From Bacteroides fluxus YIT 12057 (GTDB taxonomy: Bacteria > Bacteroidota > Bacteroidia > Bacteroidales > Bacteroidaceae): DNA of 64,000 nt. The notes below the pieces were generated by a model. The model saw only the letters and a list, made by a program, of their open reading frames with translations, did no database searches and was not told the DNA's origin. The stretch is from positions 38,015-102,014 of the forward strand of contig NZ_GL882619.1 in NCBI RefSeq assembly GCF_000195635.1, given 5' to 3'. How positions within the stretch are numbered: position 1 is the stretch's first letter; each line of letters begins with the position of its first letter. Below are positions 51,389 to 62,193 of the stretch, piece by piece. A program made the translations under genes and the position numbers.

Positions 51389-52426
51389 ATGGCAAAAAAA
51401 GACGAACTTAATTTTGAAAATGGAACCAACATGGCATCAAGTGAAAAGCTGAAAGCTCTACAAGCTGCCATGGACAAGATAGAAAAGAGCTTTGGCAAGG
51501 GTTCTATCATGAAGATGGGCGACGAAAGTGTTGAACAAGTTGAAGTGATCCCTACCGGCTCTATCGGACTGAATGTGGCATTGGGCGTAGGCGGTTACCC
51601 GCGTGGCCGTATCATCGAAATCTACGGTCCTGAATCTTCCGGTAAAACAACTTTAGCAATCCATGCCATTGCCGAAGCGCAGAAAGCGGGCGGCATCGCC
51701 GCATTCATCGATGCCGAACACGCCTTCGACCGCTTCTATGCAGCCAAACTAGGTGTGGATGTGGATAACCTGTTGATTTCACAACCGGACAATGGTGAGC
51801 AGGCCTTGGAAATTGCAGAACAGCTGATACGTTCTTCGGCCATCGATATCATCGTGGTGGACTCTGTAGCAGCCTTGACACCGAAAGCGGAAATCGAAGG
51901 TGATATGGGGGACAACAAGGTGGGATTGCAGGCCCGACTCATGTCACAAGCCCTGCGTAAGCTAACTTCCGCAGTCAGCAAAACCCGCACTACTTGCATC
52001 TTCATCAACCAGTTGCGTGAGAAGATCGGTGTGATGTTCGGCAATCCGGAAACAACCACCGGAGGTAATGCACTGAAATTCTATGCTTCCGTACGTCTTG
52101 ATATCCGTGGAAGCCAGGCCATCAAGAACGGTGATGAGGTGATAGGCAAGCAAACCAAAGTGAAGGTGGTTAAAAACAAAGTGGCCCCTCCTTTCCGCAG
52201 AGCAGAATTTGACATCATGTTCGGTGAAGGCATTTCCCGCGCAGGCGAAATCATTGACCTGGGCGCAGATTTGGGCATCATCAAGAAAAGCGGTTCATGG
52301 TTCAGCTACAACGACACGAAAATAGCCCAGGGACGCGATGCTGCCAAACAAGTAATTCTCGACAATCCGGAGTTGGCAGAAGAACTGGAAGGACTTATCT
52401 TTGAAGAATTGAGAAAAGACAAGTAA
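51389..52426 (+). CDS. recA: recombinase RecA
   Basis: A 345-residue RecA with Walker [10 protein letters not shown] (80-88), Walker B in [12 protein letters not shown], the DNA loops [21 protein letters not shown] and [14 protein letters not shown]. It promotes homologous pairing and strand exchange and activates SOS cleavage where a LexA-type system exists. Its transcript ends at a very strong hairpin (52431-52501). Confidence 0.97.
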   Translation: MAKKDELNFENGTNMASSEKLKALQAAMDKIEKSFGKGSIMKMGDESVEQVEVIPTGSIGLNVALGVGGYPRGRIIEIYGPESSGKTTLAIHAIAEAQKAGGIAAFIDAEHAFDRFYAAKLGVDVDNLLISQPDNGEQALEIAEQLIRSSAIDIIVVDSVAALTPKAEIEGDMGDNKVGLQARLMSQALRKLTSAVSKTRTTCIFINQLREKIGVMFGNPETTTGGNALKFYASVRLDIRGSQAIKNGDEVIGKQTKVKVVKNKVAPPFRRAEFDIMFGEGISRAGEIIDLGADLGIIKKSGSWFSYNDTKIAQGRDAAKQVILDNPELAEELEGLIFEELRKDK

Positions 52427-52430
52427 CAAA

Positions 52431-52501
52431 AAACTTGAGGATGTCAAAACTCAAATTTTGAAAGTATGAACTTATAATTTGAGTTTTGACACCTCAAGTT
52501 T
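52431..52501. terminator. 26-bp hairpin after recA (repeat-family member)
   Basis: 52431-52457 pairs with 52476-52501 over 26 bp with one bulged A, and the 18-base loop TTGAAAGTATGAACTTAT separates them. The same loop and left arm, slightly changed, occur at 48384. It ends recA and the convergent DUF4252 gene, and may be a mobile palindromic repeat used as a terminator. Confidence 0.75.
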
Positions 52502-52517
52502 CCCTAAAAGGTGCTTC

Positions 52518-53228
52518 CTATTCCATTTTTTCCAAACGTTCTTCCAAAGCCTCCATGCTTTTTTCAAAACGTTTCCATGTATCGGCATCCATTTGTTCTT
52601 TCAGGAACTTGTTGTCTTTCAGCTTGGCTACATTTTCCAGTCCTTTCAATGCCAGTTCTTGCGGATGCTTCAATTCTCCAAGCCAATCGCGGTTTTTCAG
52701 CTTCTCTATCTCCGCCCAGTTTATATCCGGAAACTGTATATTCACATTGTTCCCATTCCAGCTGGAATCCTGGTACATCATGATTCTCTGGATATCCTTC
52801 AAAGTCATTTCACCTTCCAGATATACGAATTTCAAGGTAGCGGCACCGTCAATAATCATAATCAGCTCTTTCACCTTATCCCCTTTACGGCTGATATAAA
52901 ACTCAGAGCTGGACACAGTACCTTTCTGCTTCATCAGCAGTTCATATCTGGAAGACTGCACCAAAGAACGGAGATCCTTGCGCATATCTTTCTTTACATT
53001 ATTATCCATTGTAGATAGTACCTGGACCGAGTTCAACTGTCCCGATACCTTGCCTATATAAATATCCTTTGTAAACAAGTTAGGATTCGTCTCAATCATT
53101 GCCTTGGATATATACACCGAAGATACCCCCTTCAAATCATTGTACTTATTAAACAAATTCTTCTGCGCCTGGCAGAGTAACGGCAACAACAATAATATGC
53201 CGGCTAAAATCATTCTACTTGTCTTCAT
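52518..53228 (-). CDS. DUF4252 exported protein
   Basis: A 236-residue exported protein (signal peptide ending in LLCQAQ, residues 1-22) with the DUF4252 domain (LKGVSSVYISKAMIETNP; EFYISRKGDKVKELIMII). DUF4252 proteins are often encoded with ECF sigma/anti-sigma pairs, as here. It starts 6 bp beyond the anti-sigma-like stop, so it is probably part of the same transcript. Role in envelope stress is only inferred. Confidence 0.75.
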   Translation of the reverse strand: MKTSRMILAGILLLLPLLCQAQKNLFNKYNDLKGVSSVYISKAMIETNPNLFTKDIYIGKVSGQLNSVQVLSTMDNNVKKDMRKDLRSLVQSSRYELLMKQKGTVSSSEFYISRKGDKVKELIMIIDGAATLKFVYLEGEMTLKDIQRIMMYQDSSWNGNNVNIQFPDINWAEIEKLKNRDWLGELKHPQELALKGLENVAKLKDNKFLKEQMDADTWKRFEKSMEALEERLEKME

Positions 53229-53234
53229 ATCAGA

Positions 53235-53762
53235 TTATCTTTGAATTTCATTCCTAATTTCCCGATTCACCGTCAACACATCCAACCTGGTTGCCTCTAC
53301 CTGCTCAATTCCCTTGTTAAGATGGGTAGAAACTTCTATCAATGTGGCCTGTAATGCCCTATAAGCAGCCTCCGGGTCAGAAAAGGTATCCTGCAGCGCA
53401 GGCGGGCACTTATCTTCTCCTATATTTGGAATGGCATAGCCGATTCCTATCAGAAGCAAGACAGTAGCTGCAATCCCTCCTATCCAGTGCCAGTTGCGTT
53501 TCACTTTATTGCGATGAAAAAACATCTGCTCCTCTGCGGCCTTTTCATCAATCAGCCGACTCAGTTTACTTTCCAATCCGGCAGGAGCATTCTCCACATT
53601 CACTTCCTGCTCCAAAAGACTCTGGAAAAGTCTCTTGTCCGTCAGCAAGTGTCCGGGCACTTCATCTGTCCTGAAAGCTTCCTTCAACAGCTCTTCTTCC
53701 TGCTCATCCGTATTTCCTTCATAAAAACCGGCAAGCAATTTTTCAAATTCTTCGACTTTCAT
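53235..53762 (-). CDS. putative anti-sigma factor, membrane-anchored
   Basis: A 175-residue membrane protein. The acidic cytoplasmic N-terminus (MKVEEFEKLLAGFYEGNTDEQE) precedes a single membrane helix (about residues 92-110, WIGGIAATVLLLIGIGYAI), then a periplasmic domain. The plan fits anti-sigma factors of Bacteroides ECF systems. ATG 53762 was chosen because the sigma gene ends at 53743, a 20-bp overlap; the longer frame to 53837 starts deep inside the sigma gene. Confidence 0.68.
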   Translation of the reverse strand: MKVEEFEKLLAGFYEGNTDEQEEELLKEAFRTDEVPGHLLTDKRLFQSLLEQEVNVENAPAGLESKLSRLIDEKAAEEQMFFHRNKVKRNWHWIGGIAATVLLLIGIGYAIPNIGEDKCPPALQDTFSDPEAAYRALQATLIEVSTHLNKGIEQVEATRLDVLTVNREIRNEIQR

Positions 53763-54258
53763 AGTTACTCCATTTATTAAATTCCTCACGTATTCTCTTT
53801 CTAGCCCGGGACAACAACACACGGACATTGGTGGCATTCAATCCGGTGGCATGTTCTATTTCTTCATAAGAACACCCTTTCACGTCCCTTAGTGTTACAA
53901 TACGTTGTTGCTGTTCGGGCAAGCGGGCAATGATGTTCTTCACTTGTTGTACCTCATCACGTATCTCCAGATTATCTGCCGGAGAAACCGTATGCACTTC
54001 CGTCAGTTCCACAAGCTGCTTGCTCAAAGCATATTTTCCGGAACGGAGCAAATCAAAGCACATATTTTTCACCAGAATAACACTGAAAGCTTCCGGATTG
54101 CTGATCACTGCCAGTCCTTCCCTTTTATCCCATAGCTTCAGATAAGCCTCCTGCACCAAGTCTTCAGCATCAGCGGCATTCTCCAATAACCTATAGGCTA
54201 TGCAATACAGCTTATGATGATAGGGTAGAAACTCTTTTTTAAAACTTTCAGCATCCAT
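53743..54258 (-). CDS. ECF-type RNA polymerase sigma factor
   Basis: A 171-residue ECF sigma factor with region 2 (LVQEAYLKLWDKREGLA for -10 recognition) and region 4 helix-turn-helix (LRDVKGCSYEEIEHATGLNATNVRVLLSRARKRIRE). It directs transcription of an unknown stress regulon and would be held by the product of the overlapping downstream gene. First gene of the sigma/anti-sigma/DUF4252 operon. Confidence 0.9.
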   Translation of the reverse strand: MDAESFKKEFLPYHHKLYCIAYRLLENAADAEDLVQEAYLKLWDKREGLAVISNPEAFSVILVKNMCFDLLRSGKYALSKQLVELTEVHTVSPADNLEIRDEVQQVKNIIARLPEQQQRIVTLRDVKGCSYEEIEHATGLNATNVRVLLSRARKRIREEFNKWSNYESRRI

Positions 54259-54387
54259 GGGCTTTTAAATGATACTCAATGATTCTTTTATACCCTTAGA
54301 CGTAAACCGGAAGGATTTTGTTACAGTACGGAAAGAAAAATGGAGATATAAAAAAACACCCCGGCAATCACGGGGTGTGTACTTGCT

Positions 54388-55419
54388 TTAGAACCAATAA
54401 ATATAGGCCAATGTACTCAGGCTGATTACCACCCACAGCAGCACACCTTGCACCAAAGGTTTGATGCCCACTGCTTTCAACACATCGCGCGACAAGGAAG
54501 CACCGATAAAGAACAACGTAATAGTCAGTGTCTTGCGTGCAAAGTCATTGATACCCGCCCCGACTTGCATGCCCATTTCGGTTGTACTCAATACATAAGT
54601 GTTGAAAATCATGGCCAATACAAAGAAGAAAATGAACCAGGGAATGCTAATCTTCTGTCCCTTGCTCTTGAATATGAACGAAGTAATAAATGCCAAAGGT
54701 ATGATCCATAACGCACGCGTCAGTTTGATGGTGGTTGCCACCTTCAGCGCTTCTTCCCCGTAAGCGGCACCTGCGCCTACCACCGAACTGGTATCATGGA
54801 TGGCAATGGCCGCCCATGTCCCGAACTCATGCTGGCTCATGTTCAAGGCGTGCCCGATCATCGGGAAGATGAACAGTGCAATGGCATTCAAGATGAAGAT
54901 AGTGCCCAATGCCACTGACATTTCACTGTCCTTTGCCTTCAATACCGGTCCGACGGCTGCAATGGCACTCCCCCCGCAAATGGCAGTACCGGAACTGATG
55001 AGGTAAGATGTATCACGATCTACTTTCAAGAACTTACGGCCAATCACCCAACCGACAAGCAATGTGCCTACCACGGAAATAACAGTAAATTCCATCCCTT
55101 CCTTACCGGAAGCCAAAGAAGCCTGCAGATTCATGCCGAACCCCAAGCCCACAACAGAATACTGCAACAGATATTTGGAAGTCTTTTTATTGAATTTGGG
55201 ATGGGCCTGCCCGCACAGCAACGCAAAAGCCAGTCCTAAAAACAAAGCTACCGGAGGGGTAACCCATGCAGAATAGGCATGCATGCCGGGAATGTAGTCC
55301 AGAAACAAGAAGAATGAGAGAAGAGTGAGGAGAGAAACATAGATAATCTTTTTATTGTCCTGCAGAAAAGGCAAGTTGATACTCTTTGCCAATACTCGAT
55401 TTGAAGCCATACTTTTCAT
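54388..55419 (-). CDS. YeiH-family membrane transporter (UPF0324)
   Basis: A 343-residue inner-membrane protein with about ten helices of the YeiH/UPF0324 (putative sulfate/anion exporter) family. Signature stretches are SSGTAICGGSAIAAVGPVL and AAIAIHDTSSVVGAGAAYG. The substrate is not known with certainty. It lies next to a LysR-type regulator gene on the same strand, 79 bp downstream, the usual pairing with YeiH genes. Confidence 0.85.
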   Translation of the reverse strand: MKSMASNRVLAKSINLPFLQDNKKIIYVSLLTLLSFFLFLDYIPGMHAYSAWVTPPVALFLGLAFALLCGQAHPKFNKKTSKYLLQYSVVGLGFGMNLQASLASGKEGMEFTVISVVGTLLVGWVIGRKFLKVDRDTSYLISSGTAICGGSAIAAVGPVLKAKDSEMSVALGTIFILNAIALFIFPMIGHALNMSQHEFGTWAAIAIHDTSSVVGAGAAYGEEALKVATTIKLTRALWIIPLAFITSFIFKSKGQKISIPWFIFFFVLAMIFNTYVLSTTEMGMQVGAGINDFARKTLTITLFFIGASLSRDVLKAVGIKPLVQGVLLWVVISLSTLAYIYWF

Positions 55420-55498
55420 TTTTTAAGTTTGTTCTTATTTTTCCGGGTGCAAAGTTAGGCTTCTTTTCCCAAACACACCAATCGTTTCTACTTATAAG

Positions 55499-56395
55499 CT
55501 ATAACTTATGATTATGATGTATGGCAAACTGCATGAATACCTGCGCCAAACCACTCTCCTGTCCTTGCGGTTGTGCAAAACTAAACTCGCGCTGCATGGG
55601 CATGCTTTTTATTTCGACAACACGCAGTTGCCCTGAATAGAGCTCACGGCCGATAGAGCGCACAGAAACGATTCCCAGACAATCCGTATGTTCCAAAAAG
55701 AGCTTTATGCTTTCCGTACTGCCCAGATACATCAAGACCTTCAATGACGATAACTTTATATTATGCTGTTGCAACGCTCTTTCAAAAACATCCAGCGTAC
55801 CGGACCCTCTTTCACGGAGCACCAAAGGCAAATCCAACAACTCCTCCGGTGTGATTTCTTCTCCCACCGGCAACTTGGAATTAGTACGGATTACAGCCAC
55901 AAGCTCATCTTCAAGAAAAGTGGTATATTTAAGATTCGGCAAGCGGAATACGCCTTCCACCAATCCCAAATCTATGCGGTGTTCCTGCAGGGCAACTTCT
56001 ATCTCGCGCGAGTTGCCGTTCATCAATGACAGGCTGACTTCCGGAAACTTTCCTATGAAACCGCCCAACATCGCAGGAAGCACATACTGCGCAATGGTTG
56101 TACTGGCACCCAATTTCAGTTCACCGGTATATTCATTGTGCAGCAGGTGCATCTCATACTCCAACCGTTTATAGTCTTCCAAAATCCGTTCACAATGTTC
56201 CAACAGCAGCTTGCCCGATTCCGTCAGGCTGATTTTACTTCCCTGGCGGTCGAACAGACGCGTCTGATAGGCAGTCTCCAATTCCTGTACATGCTTGGTG
56301 ATGGCAGGCTGGCTGATAAACAATTCCTGCGAAGCTTTTGTAAAGCTCAGATTCTTCGCTACTGACTGGAACACTTTCAAACGAAAATCACCCAT
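55499..56395 (-). CDS. LysR-family transcription regulator
   Basis: A 298-residue LTTR: N-terminal winged helix (LSFTKASQELFISQPAITKHVQELE, about residues 16-40) and a C-terminal periplasmic-binding-like effector domain (about 90-290, LGASTTIAQYVLPAMLGGF). It is close to CysB/YeiE-type regulators. The adjacent transporter gene is its likely target. It follows the gene at 56411-57007 by 15 bp on the same strand. Confidence 0.9.
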   Translation of the reverse strand: MGDFRLKVFQSVAKNLSFTKASQELFISQPAITKHVQELETAYQTRLFDRQGSKISLTESGKLLLEHCERILEDYKRLEYEMHLLHNEYTGELKLGASTTIAQYVLPAMLGGFIGKFPEVSLSLMNGNSREIEVALQEHRIDLGLVEGVFRLPNLKYTTFLEDELVAVIRTNSKLPVGEEITPEELLDLPLVLRERGSGTLDVFERALQQHNIKLSSLKVLMYLGSTESIKLFLEHTDCLGIVSVRSIGRELYSGQLRVVEIKSMPMQREFSFAQPQGQESGLAQVFMQFAIHHNHKL

Positions 56396-56410
56396 AAAAC
56401 TTCCTATATC

Positions 56411-57007
56411 CTATAATTCATCAGACTTAATGCCAAGAACGTGCGCCAAAGAATAAATCACCGGTTCCCAACGGCAATGTACCGGCTCCATAGGTTCCTC
56501 CAGTGTGAAATAGACTGCCTTACCCTTCTCTTCCTCACTTTTATCCTTGAAGAAACCAGCCAGTTTCTCTTCCACCCTGCTACCATATACCTGATGGAAA
56601 GGCAACAGCATCAGACATTTCACATCAGCAGAATCAAGCGCCAGATTCATCAAGTCGAGAAACAACTCCTCTGTCGATACAAAACCGGAAGAAGTTACGG
56701 AAGAAAATGCGAATTCACCCAACGGTGTACGACATGCCTGATGGTTCAACTTATCCACATCGGACGGTTCACAACATCTCAGCACATGCCCTGCCTGGGT
56801 GTGCACCAATAACACTTCCACCTCATTTTCTCCTTCTCTCAAACCGGCGTCCAGCGCCAGATAGCTCAGCCATGCCGGCAGGTCAATATCGGGCAACTTT
56901 CGTCCCAACTTGTTTTCCAAGAAGTTCTTTGCACTACATACCGTCTCATTCAAAAATGCAACATCTATCAATATCACATTCGCCGGGAACTTTATTTCAT
57001 CGTTCAT
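56411..57007 (-). CDS. hypothetical Bacteroidales protein (possibly DUF6621)
   Basis: A 198-residue cytoplasmic protein I can recognise only as a conserved Bacteroidales protein, possibly DUF6621. No signal peptide or membrane helices. It begins MNDEIKFPANVILIDVAFLNE and has short hydrophobic beta-like strands (VILIDVAF; VEVLLVHTQAGHVL; CLMLLPFHQVYG) in a mostly alpha/beta pattern. It lies upstream of the LysR gene on the same strand. Confidence 0.55.
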   Translation of the reverse strand: MNDEIKFPANVILIDVAFLNETVCSAKNFLENKLGRKLPDIDLPAWLSYLALDAGLREGENEVEVLLVHTQAGHVLRCCEPSDVDKLNHQACRTPLGEFAFSSVTSSGFVSTEELFLDLMNLALDSADVKCLMLLPFHQVYGSRVEEKLAGFFKDKSEEEKGKAVYFTLEEPMEPVHCRWEPVIYSLAHVLGIKSDEL

Positions 57008-57330
57008 TGTTTCCTGTTTTTTTATTTGTTTATTTGTTTAAGACTCCGATCCCACCAAGGAATCAAGCCAATGAAAGTGTAAAAGTACAAAAATAATCAT
57101 CAACACCCGCCATATATGCGAAAAAACGAATGACAAAGCAACTTATTTATCAAGATACACTCGTAGTATAAGAGAAGCAGGGTGCCCCGTATAGACAAGT
57201 GGGCTGAAAATGAGACATTTTGTCATCCATCGCACTCTTTTTACTGAAATTTTGTCCGGAATATGCCAATGGCAAATCTTTTGCGCCTTCCCAAGTGTTA
57301 TGAAACCGATAAAAGAAAGGAGAACAAAAT
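57008..57330. other. divergent intergenic region upstream of clpB
   Basis: This stretch lies between the divergent gene at 56411 and clpB. TGCCAATGGCA (57264-57274) is a perfect short palindrome and GACATTTTGTC (57214-57224) is another. They may be parts of the heat-shock promoter. No gene was found. Confidence 0.4.
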
Positions 57331-59925
57331 ATGAACTTTAACAACTTTACCATTAAAGCGCAAGAAGCAGTGCAGGAAGCTGTGAATCTTGTACAAGGCC
57401 GGGGACAGCAAGCCATCGAACCCGTGCATGTGCTTCAGAGTGTGATGAAAGTGGGTGAAAATGTCACCAACTTCATCTTCCAGAAGCTCGGCATGAACGG
57501 TCAGCAGATAGCGCTTGTACTGGACAAGCAGATTGATTCCCTGCCTAAAGTATCCGGCGGAGAGCCCTACTTGAGCCGCGAAACGAACGAAGTATTCCAG
57601 AAGGCCACCCAATACTCCAAGGAAATGGGTGATGAATTCGTCTCCTTGGAACCGGTACTGCTGGCTCTGCTGAACGTGAAAAGTACGGCATCTACCATCC
57701 TGAAGGATGCCGGGATGACGGAACGCGAACTGCGGGAAGCCATCAACGAACTGCGAAAAGGAGAAAAGGTTACTTCACAATCCAGTGAAGACACTTACCA
57801 GTCGTTGGAAAAGTATGCCATTAATCTGAACGAAGCCGCCCGCAGCGGCAAACTGGATCCCGTCATCGGCCGTGACGAGGAGATACGGCGTGTCCTGCAG
57901 ATTCTGAGCCGGCGTACCAAGAACAACCCGATTCTTATCGGTGAACCTGGTACCGGTAAAACGGCCATCGTGGAAGGACTTGCCCACCGTATATTGCGCG
58001 GGGATGTCCCCGAGAACCTGAAGAACAAGCAGGTCTATTCTCTGGATATGGGTGCACTGGTGGCCGGCGCCAAATACAAAGGCGAATTTGAAGAACGTCT
58101 GAAGGCCGTTATCAATGAAGTAAAGAAGTCGGAAGGGGACATCATCCTCTTCATTGATGAAATCCATACCCTGGTGGGTGCGGGAAAGGGCGAGGGCGCC
58201 ATGGATGCCGCCAACATTCTGAAACCGGCCCTGGCACGCGGTGAACTGAGAAGCATCGGAGCCACTACCCTTGATGAATATCAGAAGTATTTCGAAAAGG
58301 ACAAAGCCTTGGAACGCCGTTTCCAGATTGTCATGGTGAACGAGCCGGATACGCTGAGTACCATTTCCATCCTGCGTGGCCTGAAGGAGCGTTATGAGAA
58401 CCATCATCACGTACGTATCAAAGACGATGCCATCATTGCTGCCGTGGAATTGAGCAACCGTTACATTACCGACCGTTTCTTGCCGGACAAGGCCATTGAC
58501 CTTATGGATGAAGCTGCTGCCAAACTCCGCATGGAAGTGGATTCGGTACCGGAAGAGCTGGATGAAATCTCCCGGAAAATCAAGCAGCTGGAAATAGAAC
58601 GGGAAGCCATCAAACGTGAAAACGACAAGCCCAAACTGGAGCAAATCGGTAAAGAGCTTGCCGAATTGAAAGAACAGGAAAGTTCCTATAAAGCCAAATG
58701 GCAAAGTGAAAAGACCCTGGTCAATAAAATCCAGCAGAATAAAATCGAAATCGAGAATCTGAAATTCGAAGCAGACAAAGCCGAACGTGAAGGAGATTAC
58801 GGAAAGGTTGCCGAAATCCGTTACGGAAAGCTGCAGGCCTTGAACAAAGAAATCGAGGAGACACAGCAGAAGCTGCACGGAATGCAAGGTGACAAAGCCA
58901 TGATCAAGGAAGAAGTGGATGCCGAAGACATAGCGGATGTTGTATCCCGCTGGACGGGCATACCGGTGAGCAAGATGCTGCAAAGTGAAAAAGACAAGCT
59001 GCTGCACCTGGAAGACGAGTTGCACCAACGCGTCATCGGCCAGGACGAAGCCATTGCAGCCGTCAGCGACGCCGTGCGCCGTAGCCGTGCCGGATTGCAA
59101 GATCCGAAGCGCCCCATCGGTTCATTCCTCTTTCTGGGAACCACCGGTGTGGGCAAAACGGAACTGGCAAAGGCTTTGGCCGAGTTTCTCTTCGACGACG
59201 AGACGATGATGACCCGTATCGACATGAGCGAATATCAGGAGAAGCATAGCGTTTCACGCCTGGTCGGAGCGCCTCCGGGATACGTAGGCTACGATGAAGG
59301 CGGGCAGCTGACGGAGGCCGTACGACGCAAGCCTTACTCTGTCGTCTTGTTCGACGAAATCGAGAAAGCGCATCCGGATGTATTCAACATCTTGCTGCAA
59401 GTGCTCGACGACGGACGTCTGACAGACAATAAAGGCCGTACCGTGAACTTCAAGAATACCATCATCATCATGACCTCCAATATGGGTAGCGCCTACATCC
59501 AAAGCCAGATGGAGAAACTGAACAGCTCCAACAAGGAAGAGATTGTGGAGGAAACCAAGAAAGAGGTGATGAATATGCTGAAAAAGACCATACGTCCGGA
59601 ATTCTTGAACCGTATTGACGAAACGATCATGTTCCTGCCATTGACAGAAAAAGAAATCAAGCAGATTGTAGTTCTTCAAATCAAGAGCGTACAGAAAATG
59701 CTTTCGGCCAATGGTGTGGATCTGGTACTGGCCGACGCGGCTATAGACTTCCTCTCCAACACCGGCTATGACCCCGAATTCGGCGCCCGCCCGGTAAAAC
59801 GTGCCATCCAGCACTATCTGCTGAACGACTTGTCCAAGAAGTTGCTGGCACAAGAGGTAGATCGCAGCAGACCGATTATCGTGGATGCCAATGCTGCCAA
59901 CGACGGATTGATTTTCAAGAACTAA
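57331..59925 (+). CDS. clpB: disaggregase ClpB
   Basis: An 864-residue AAA+ chaperone: N-terminal Clp_N domain, first ATPase domain with Walker A GEPGTGKT (204-211), the M-domain coiled coil (about 415-530), second ATPase domain with Walker A GTTGVGKT (603-610), and a C-terminal domain. It threads and untangles aggregated proteins together with DnaK. It stands alone and is terminated at 59948-59987. Confidence 0.96.
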   Translation: MNFNNFTIKAQEAVQEAVNLVQGRGQQAIEPVHVLQSVMKVGENVTNFIFQKLGMNGQQIALVLDKQIDSLPKVSGGEPYLSRETNEVFQKATQYSKEMGDEFVSLEPVLLALLNVKSTASTILKDAGMTERELREAINELRKGEKVTSQSSEDTYQSLEKYAINLNEAARSGKLDPVIGRDEEIRRVLQILSRRTKNNPILIGEPGTGKTAIVEGLAHRILRGDVPENLKNKQVYSLDMGALVAGAKYKGEFEERLKAVINEVKKSEGDIILFIDEIHTLVGAGKGEGAMDAANILKPALARGELRSIGATTLDEYQKYFEKDKALERRFQIVMVNEPDTLSTISILRGLKERYENHHHVRIKDDAIIAAVELSNRYITDRFLPDKAIDLMDEAAAKLRMEVDSVPEELDEISRKIKQLEIEREAIKRENDKPKLEQIGKELAELKEQESSYKAKWQSEKTLVNKIQQNKIEIENLKFEADKAEREGDYGKVAEIRYGKLQALNKEIEETQQKLHGMQGDKAMIKEEVDAEDIADVVSRWTGIPVSKMLQSEKDKLLHLEDELHQRVIGQDEAIAAVSDAVRRSRAGLQDPKRPIGSFLFLGTTGVGKTELAKALAEFLFDDETMMTRIDMSEYQEKHSVSRLVGAPPGYVGYDEGGQLTEAVRRKPYSVVLFDEIEKAHPDVFNILLQVLDDGRLTDNKGRTVNFKNTIIIMTSNMGSAYIQSQMEKLNSSNKEEIVEETKKEVMNMLKKTIRPEFLNRIDETIMFLPLTEKEIKQIVVLQIKSVQKMLSANGVDLVLADAAIDFLSNTGYDPEFGARPVKRAIQHYLLNDLSKKLLAQEVDRSRPIIVDANAANDGLIFKN

Positions 59926-59947
59926 GTTGCGGCTTATTCCAAATAAA

Positions 59948-59987
59948 AAAACAGCTTTGAAACCGATACGTTTCAAAGCTGTTTTTA
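59948..59987. terminator. terminator between clpB and the DUF5606 gene
   Basis: AACAGCTTTGAAAC (59950-59963) and GTTTCAAAGCTGTT (59970-59983) form a perfect 14-bp stem with T-runs outside it. It can serve both convergent genes. Confidence 0.85.
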
Positions 59988-60024
59988 TATTATAGGCAGG
60001 CTTTTACCCGGAAATCATACCGGC

Positions 60025-60453
60025 TTATTCTGCACTTTCTTCTTTTGCCTCTTCAGCCGGAGCCTCTTCAAAATCCGTCATACCACTCTTTACAAGCAAG
60101 TTATACCAGGAAATCAGCTTCTTGATATCTGACAGGTGCACACGGTCACGATCAAAAGAAGGCAACACCTCTCCCAAATATGAATAAAGTTCCTCGGAAG
60201 TCGCTTTCTTCAAATCCATTGCTACAGCTTCACCGTTTTCCTTCGTCTTCATAGAAAGAAACACGTCTTTCAAAGGAACGTCTTCCGTATCTGTGTACAT
60301 GGCGATATCACCCAACGAAATAATTTTCTCATTACCATAAGCAGGAAAACGCTTCTTGTCAGCAAGTGACTCTACAATCAGCATGTTTTTTCCTTGAGAA
60401 ACGAGTTTATACAATCCCGGTTTACCGGAAATAGACAAAATAGTCTTCAACAT
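60025..60453 (-). CDS. DUF5606 protein
   Basis: A 142-residue cytoplasmic protein of the DUF5606 type: MLKTILSISGKPGLYKLVSQGKNM at the start, an N-terminal beta-rich SH3-like part, and a C-terminal acidic tail (APAEEAKEESAE). It is conserved in Bacteroidales but of unknown function. ATG 60453 was chosen because the longer frame from 60510 adds 19 residues (MHYLCPPKKQ...) without family pattern. Confidence 0.7.
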   Translation of the reverse strand: MLKTILSISGKPGLYKLVSQGKNMLIVESLADKKRFPAYGNEKIISLGDIAMYTDTEDVPLKDVFLSMKTKENGEAVAMDLKKATSEELYSYLGEVLPSFDRDRVHLSDIKKLISWYNLLVKSGMTDFEEAPAEEAKEESAE

Positions 60454-60543
60454 AGTATATTCTGTTTTGATTATTAGTAGTTGCTTTTTCGGTGGGCAAA
60501 GATAGTGCAAGCCAAAGACAATACAAAATAAGCTTGCTTATTT

Positions 60544-61173
60544 TTATCGCTGAGGCGGTGCCTGTCTTCTCGAAAGACAACCGCTTTTCTTGGACAGCGA
60601 ATCAATCAGCTCTAAAACCTGTGGAATCAACGGAGCCTCACCGTCGTTTACAATGACAAAATCTGCCTGCCTGCGCTTCTCTTCATCACTCATCTGGCTC
60701 CGGACGCGTTTCTCTATCAGTTCCCGTGAAGAAGAATCACGCCTGACGGCACGCTCAATCCGTATTTCTTCCGGTGCATAAACCATGACCACGACATCCA
60801 CCTCTCCTGCAAAACCGGCCTCAATCAATATGGCCGATTCGATAGCCACTACCGGAAACACATCATGGCACTGTACCCAACGCCTGAAGTCCTCCTTCAC
60901 ACGGGGATGTACAATGCCGTTTACCTGCCGGGCATGCCCGGGATCTCCAAACAGATAGGAAGCCAGCAACGGTTTATTCAGCACGCCGTCCGCATAAACG
61001 TTTTCGCCGAGCAATGCAACCAGTCCTTCACGGATAGAAAAATCCGCAACCATCAGTTGCTTAGTCTCCGCATCCGATATGTACACAGGAACTCCCATGA
61101 CTTCCAACAACCGGCATACAAGGCTCTTGCCGCTGCCGATACCACCGGTTATACCCAACTTAATTGCCATCAT
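60544..61173 (-). CDS. coaE: dephospho-CoA kinase
   Basis: A 209-residue P-loop kinase with Walker A GGIGSGKS (about residues 10-17) and the family motif DAETKQLM near 34-41. It carries out the last step of coenzyme A synthesis, phosphorylating dephospho-CoA at the 3' hydroxyl. The gene overlaps the YbbR gene by 14 bp. Confidence 0.93.
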   Translation of the reverse strand: MMAIKLGITGGIGSGKSLVCRLLEVMGVPVYISDAETKQLMVADFSIREGLVALLGENVYADGVLNKPLLASYLFGDPGHARQVNGIVHPRVKEDFRRWVQCHDVFPVVAIESAILIEAGFAGEVDVVVMVYAPEEIRIERAVRRDSSSRELIEKRVRSQMSDEEKRRQADFVIVNDGEAPLIPQVLELIDSLSKKSGCLSRRQAPPQR

Positions 61174-62176
61174 TCGGGGAAACTTGCTCTATCAGGAAAT
61201 CGACCTGTTCCGGATTAAAACGTACATGACTTACACCCTTCGGTACATTTTTCAATTTTACGGTATATTTATCGGACCCTAAACGCAACAGTTCTTCATA
61301 GGAAACATAGATATGAAAATCATTCGCGCCGATTTGCCGGAAGCGGCTCAACCCTATTTGAAAGGTAACCTGCACCTTAGAAGGAAATGCACGCAACACT
61401 TTGTCTGCCGGAAAATTCACTCCCCGCAAGGGCACTTCTACCGACTTTTCCGTATAAATATCTACCGGAAGCATCATTTCAATGGATGCAGGAACAAACT
61501 TCACCCCTTTCTGATTGACCAACGGCACTTGCTGCTTCAAAGTGTCGGATATATCTTCCAACTTGACACGCCGGGTATAGGCAGCCGTTATGGTATCCAA
61601 CACATCCGCCGGGGCATATACCAAGACTGAATCGGGACTGAATATCGTATCGGAAAGATAATACTGCCGTCCTGCGCTCACCGTACCTTGAAGCTTGACA
61701 GGCACCAGCTTGGAGGCTCCCGTGGAATAATAATATTCCAACGTATCGGGCTTCATCGAAAGCAAACGGGTCGAAACGTTCAGCTGGCTCAGAATCTTCT
61801 TCTCAAACTGAGGGGCAAAAACCCTTACATGGTTGTTGTTTCCCTTATAATCCGCAAAATCCAAAGTAACGGGATAAAAACTCTTTCCCAACATATAGTT
61901 AAGAAGCACAGTGCCCTTATCCTTTACCTTGATTCTGAGTTCCGGAGCCGGTTCCGAAGTAATCACCATGTTATTGGGAACTCCCTTCAGCTTTACAGGA
62001 ATGGAGAATTCGGTTTCATAATCGTTGTTCAGTGTCTGCAACAGCCAAAAGCCACCGGCTATGAAGAAGAAAAACAAAAAAATGAAGAACTCCCTGCTCT
62101 TATCACTGAGCAGGAAGTCCTTCATTTGTCTGACTATCTTTAGATATATTCTTTGTATGTTCCTACGTTCGAACAT
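61160..62176 (-). CDS. YbbR-domain membrane-anchored protein
   Basis: A 338-residue protein with one N-terminal membrane helix (about 31-48, [17 protein letters not shown]) and several YbbR-type beta repeats (for example [18 protein letters not shown] and [19 protein letters not shown]). YbbR/CdaR proteins lie outside the inner membrane and, in other bacteria, influence c-di-AMP cyclase activity. It lies between yajC and coaE, the usual neighbours in Bacteroidetes. Confidence 0.8.
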   Translation of the reverse strand: MFERRNIQRIYLKIVRQMKDFLLSDKSREFFIFLFFFFIAGGFWLLQTLNNDYETEFSIPVKLKGVPNNMVITSEPAPELRIKVKDKGTVLLNYMLGKSFYPVTLDFADYKGNNNHVRVFAPQFEKKILSQLNVSTRLLSMKPDTLEYYYSTGASKLVPVKLQGTVSAGRQYYLSDTIFSPDSVLVYAPADVLDTITAAYTRRVKLEDISDTLKQQVPLVNQKGVKFVPASIEMMLPVDIYTEKSVEVPLRGVNFPADKVLRAFPSKVQVTFQIGLSRFRQIGANDFHIYVSYEELLRLGSDKYTVKLKNVPKGVSHVRFNPEQVDFLIEQVSPNDGN

Positions 62177-62193
62177 AGGCTCACCGTCCCTTA

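Noticed and set aside
57775-59100. Long minus-strand open frame of 441 residues inside clpB
   Set aside because: It is the antisense shadow of clpB, which is a complete and highly conserved gene; the antisense protein has low-complexity composition and no family pattern.
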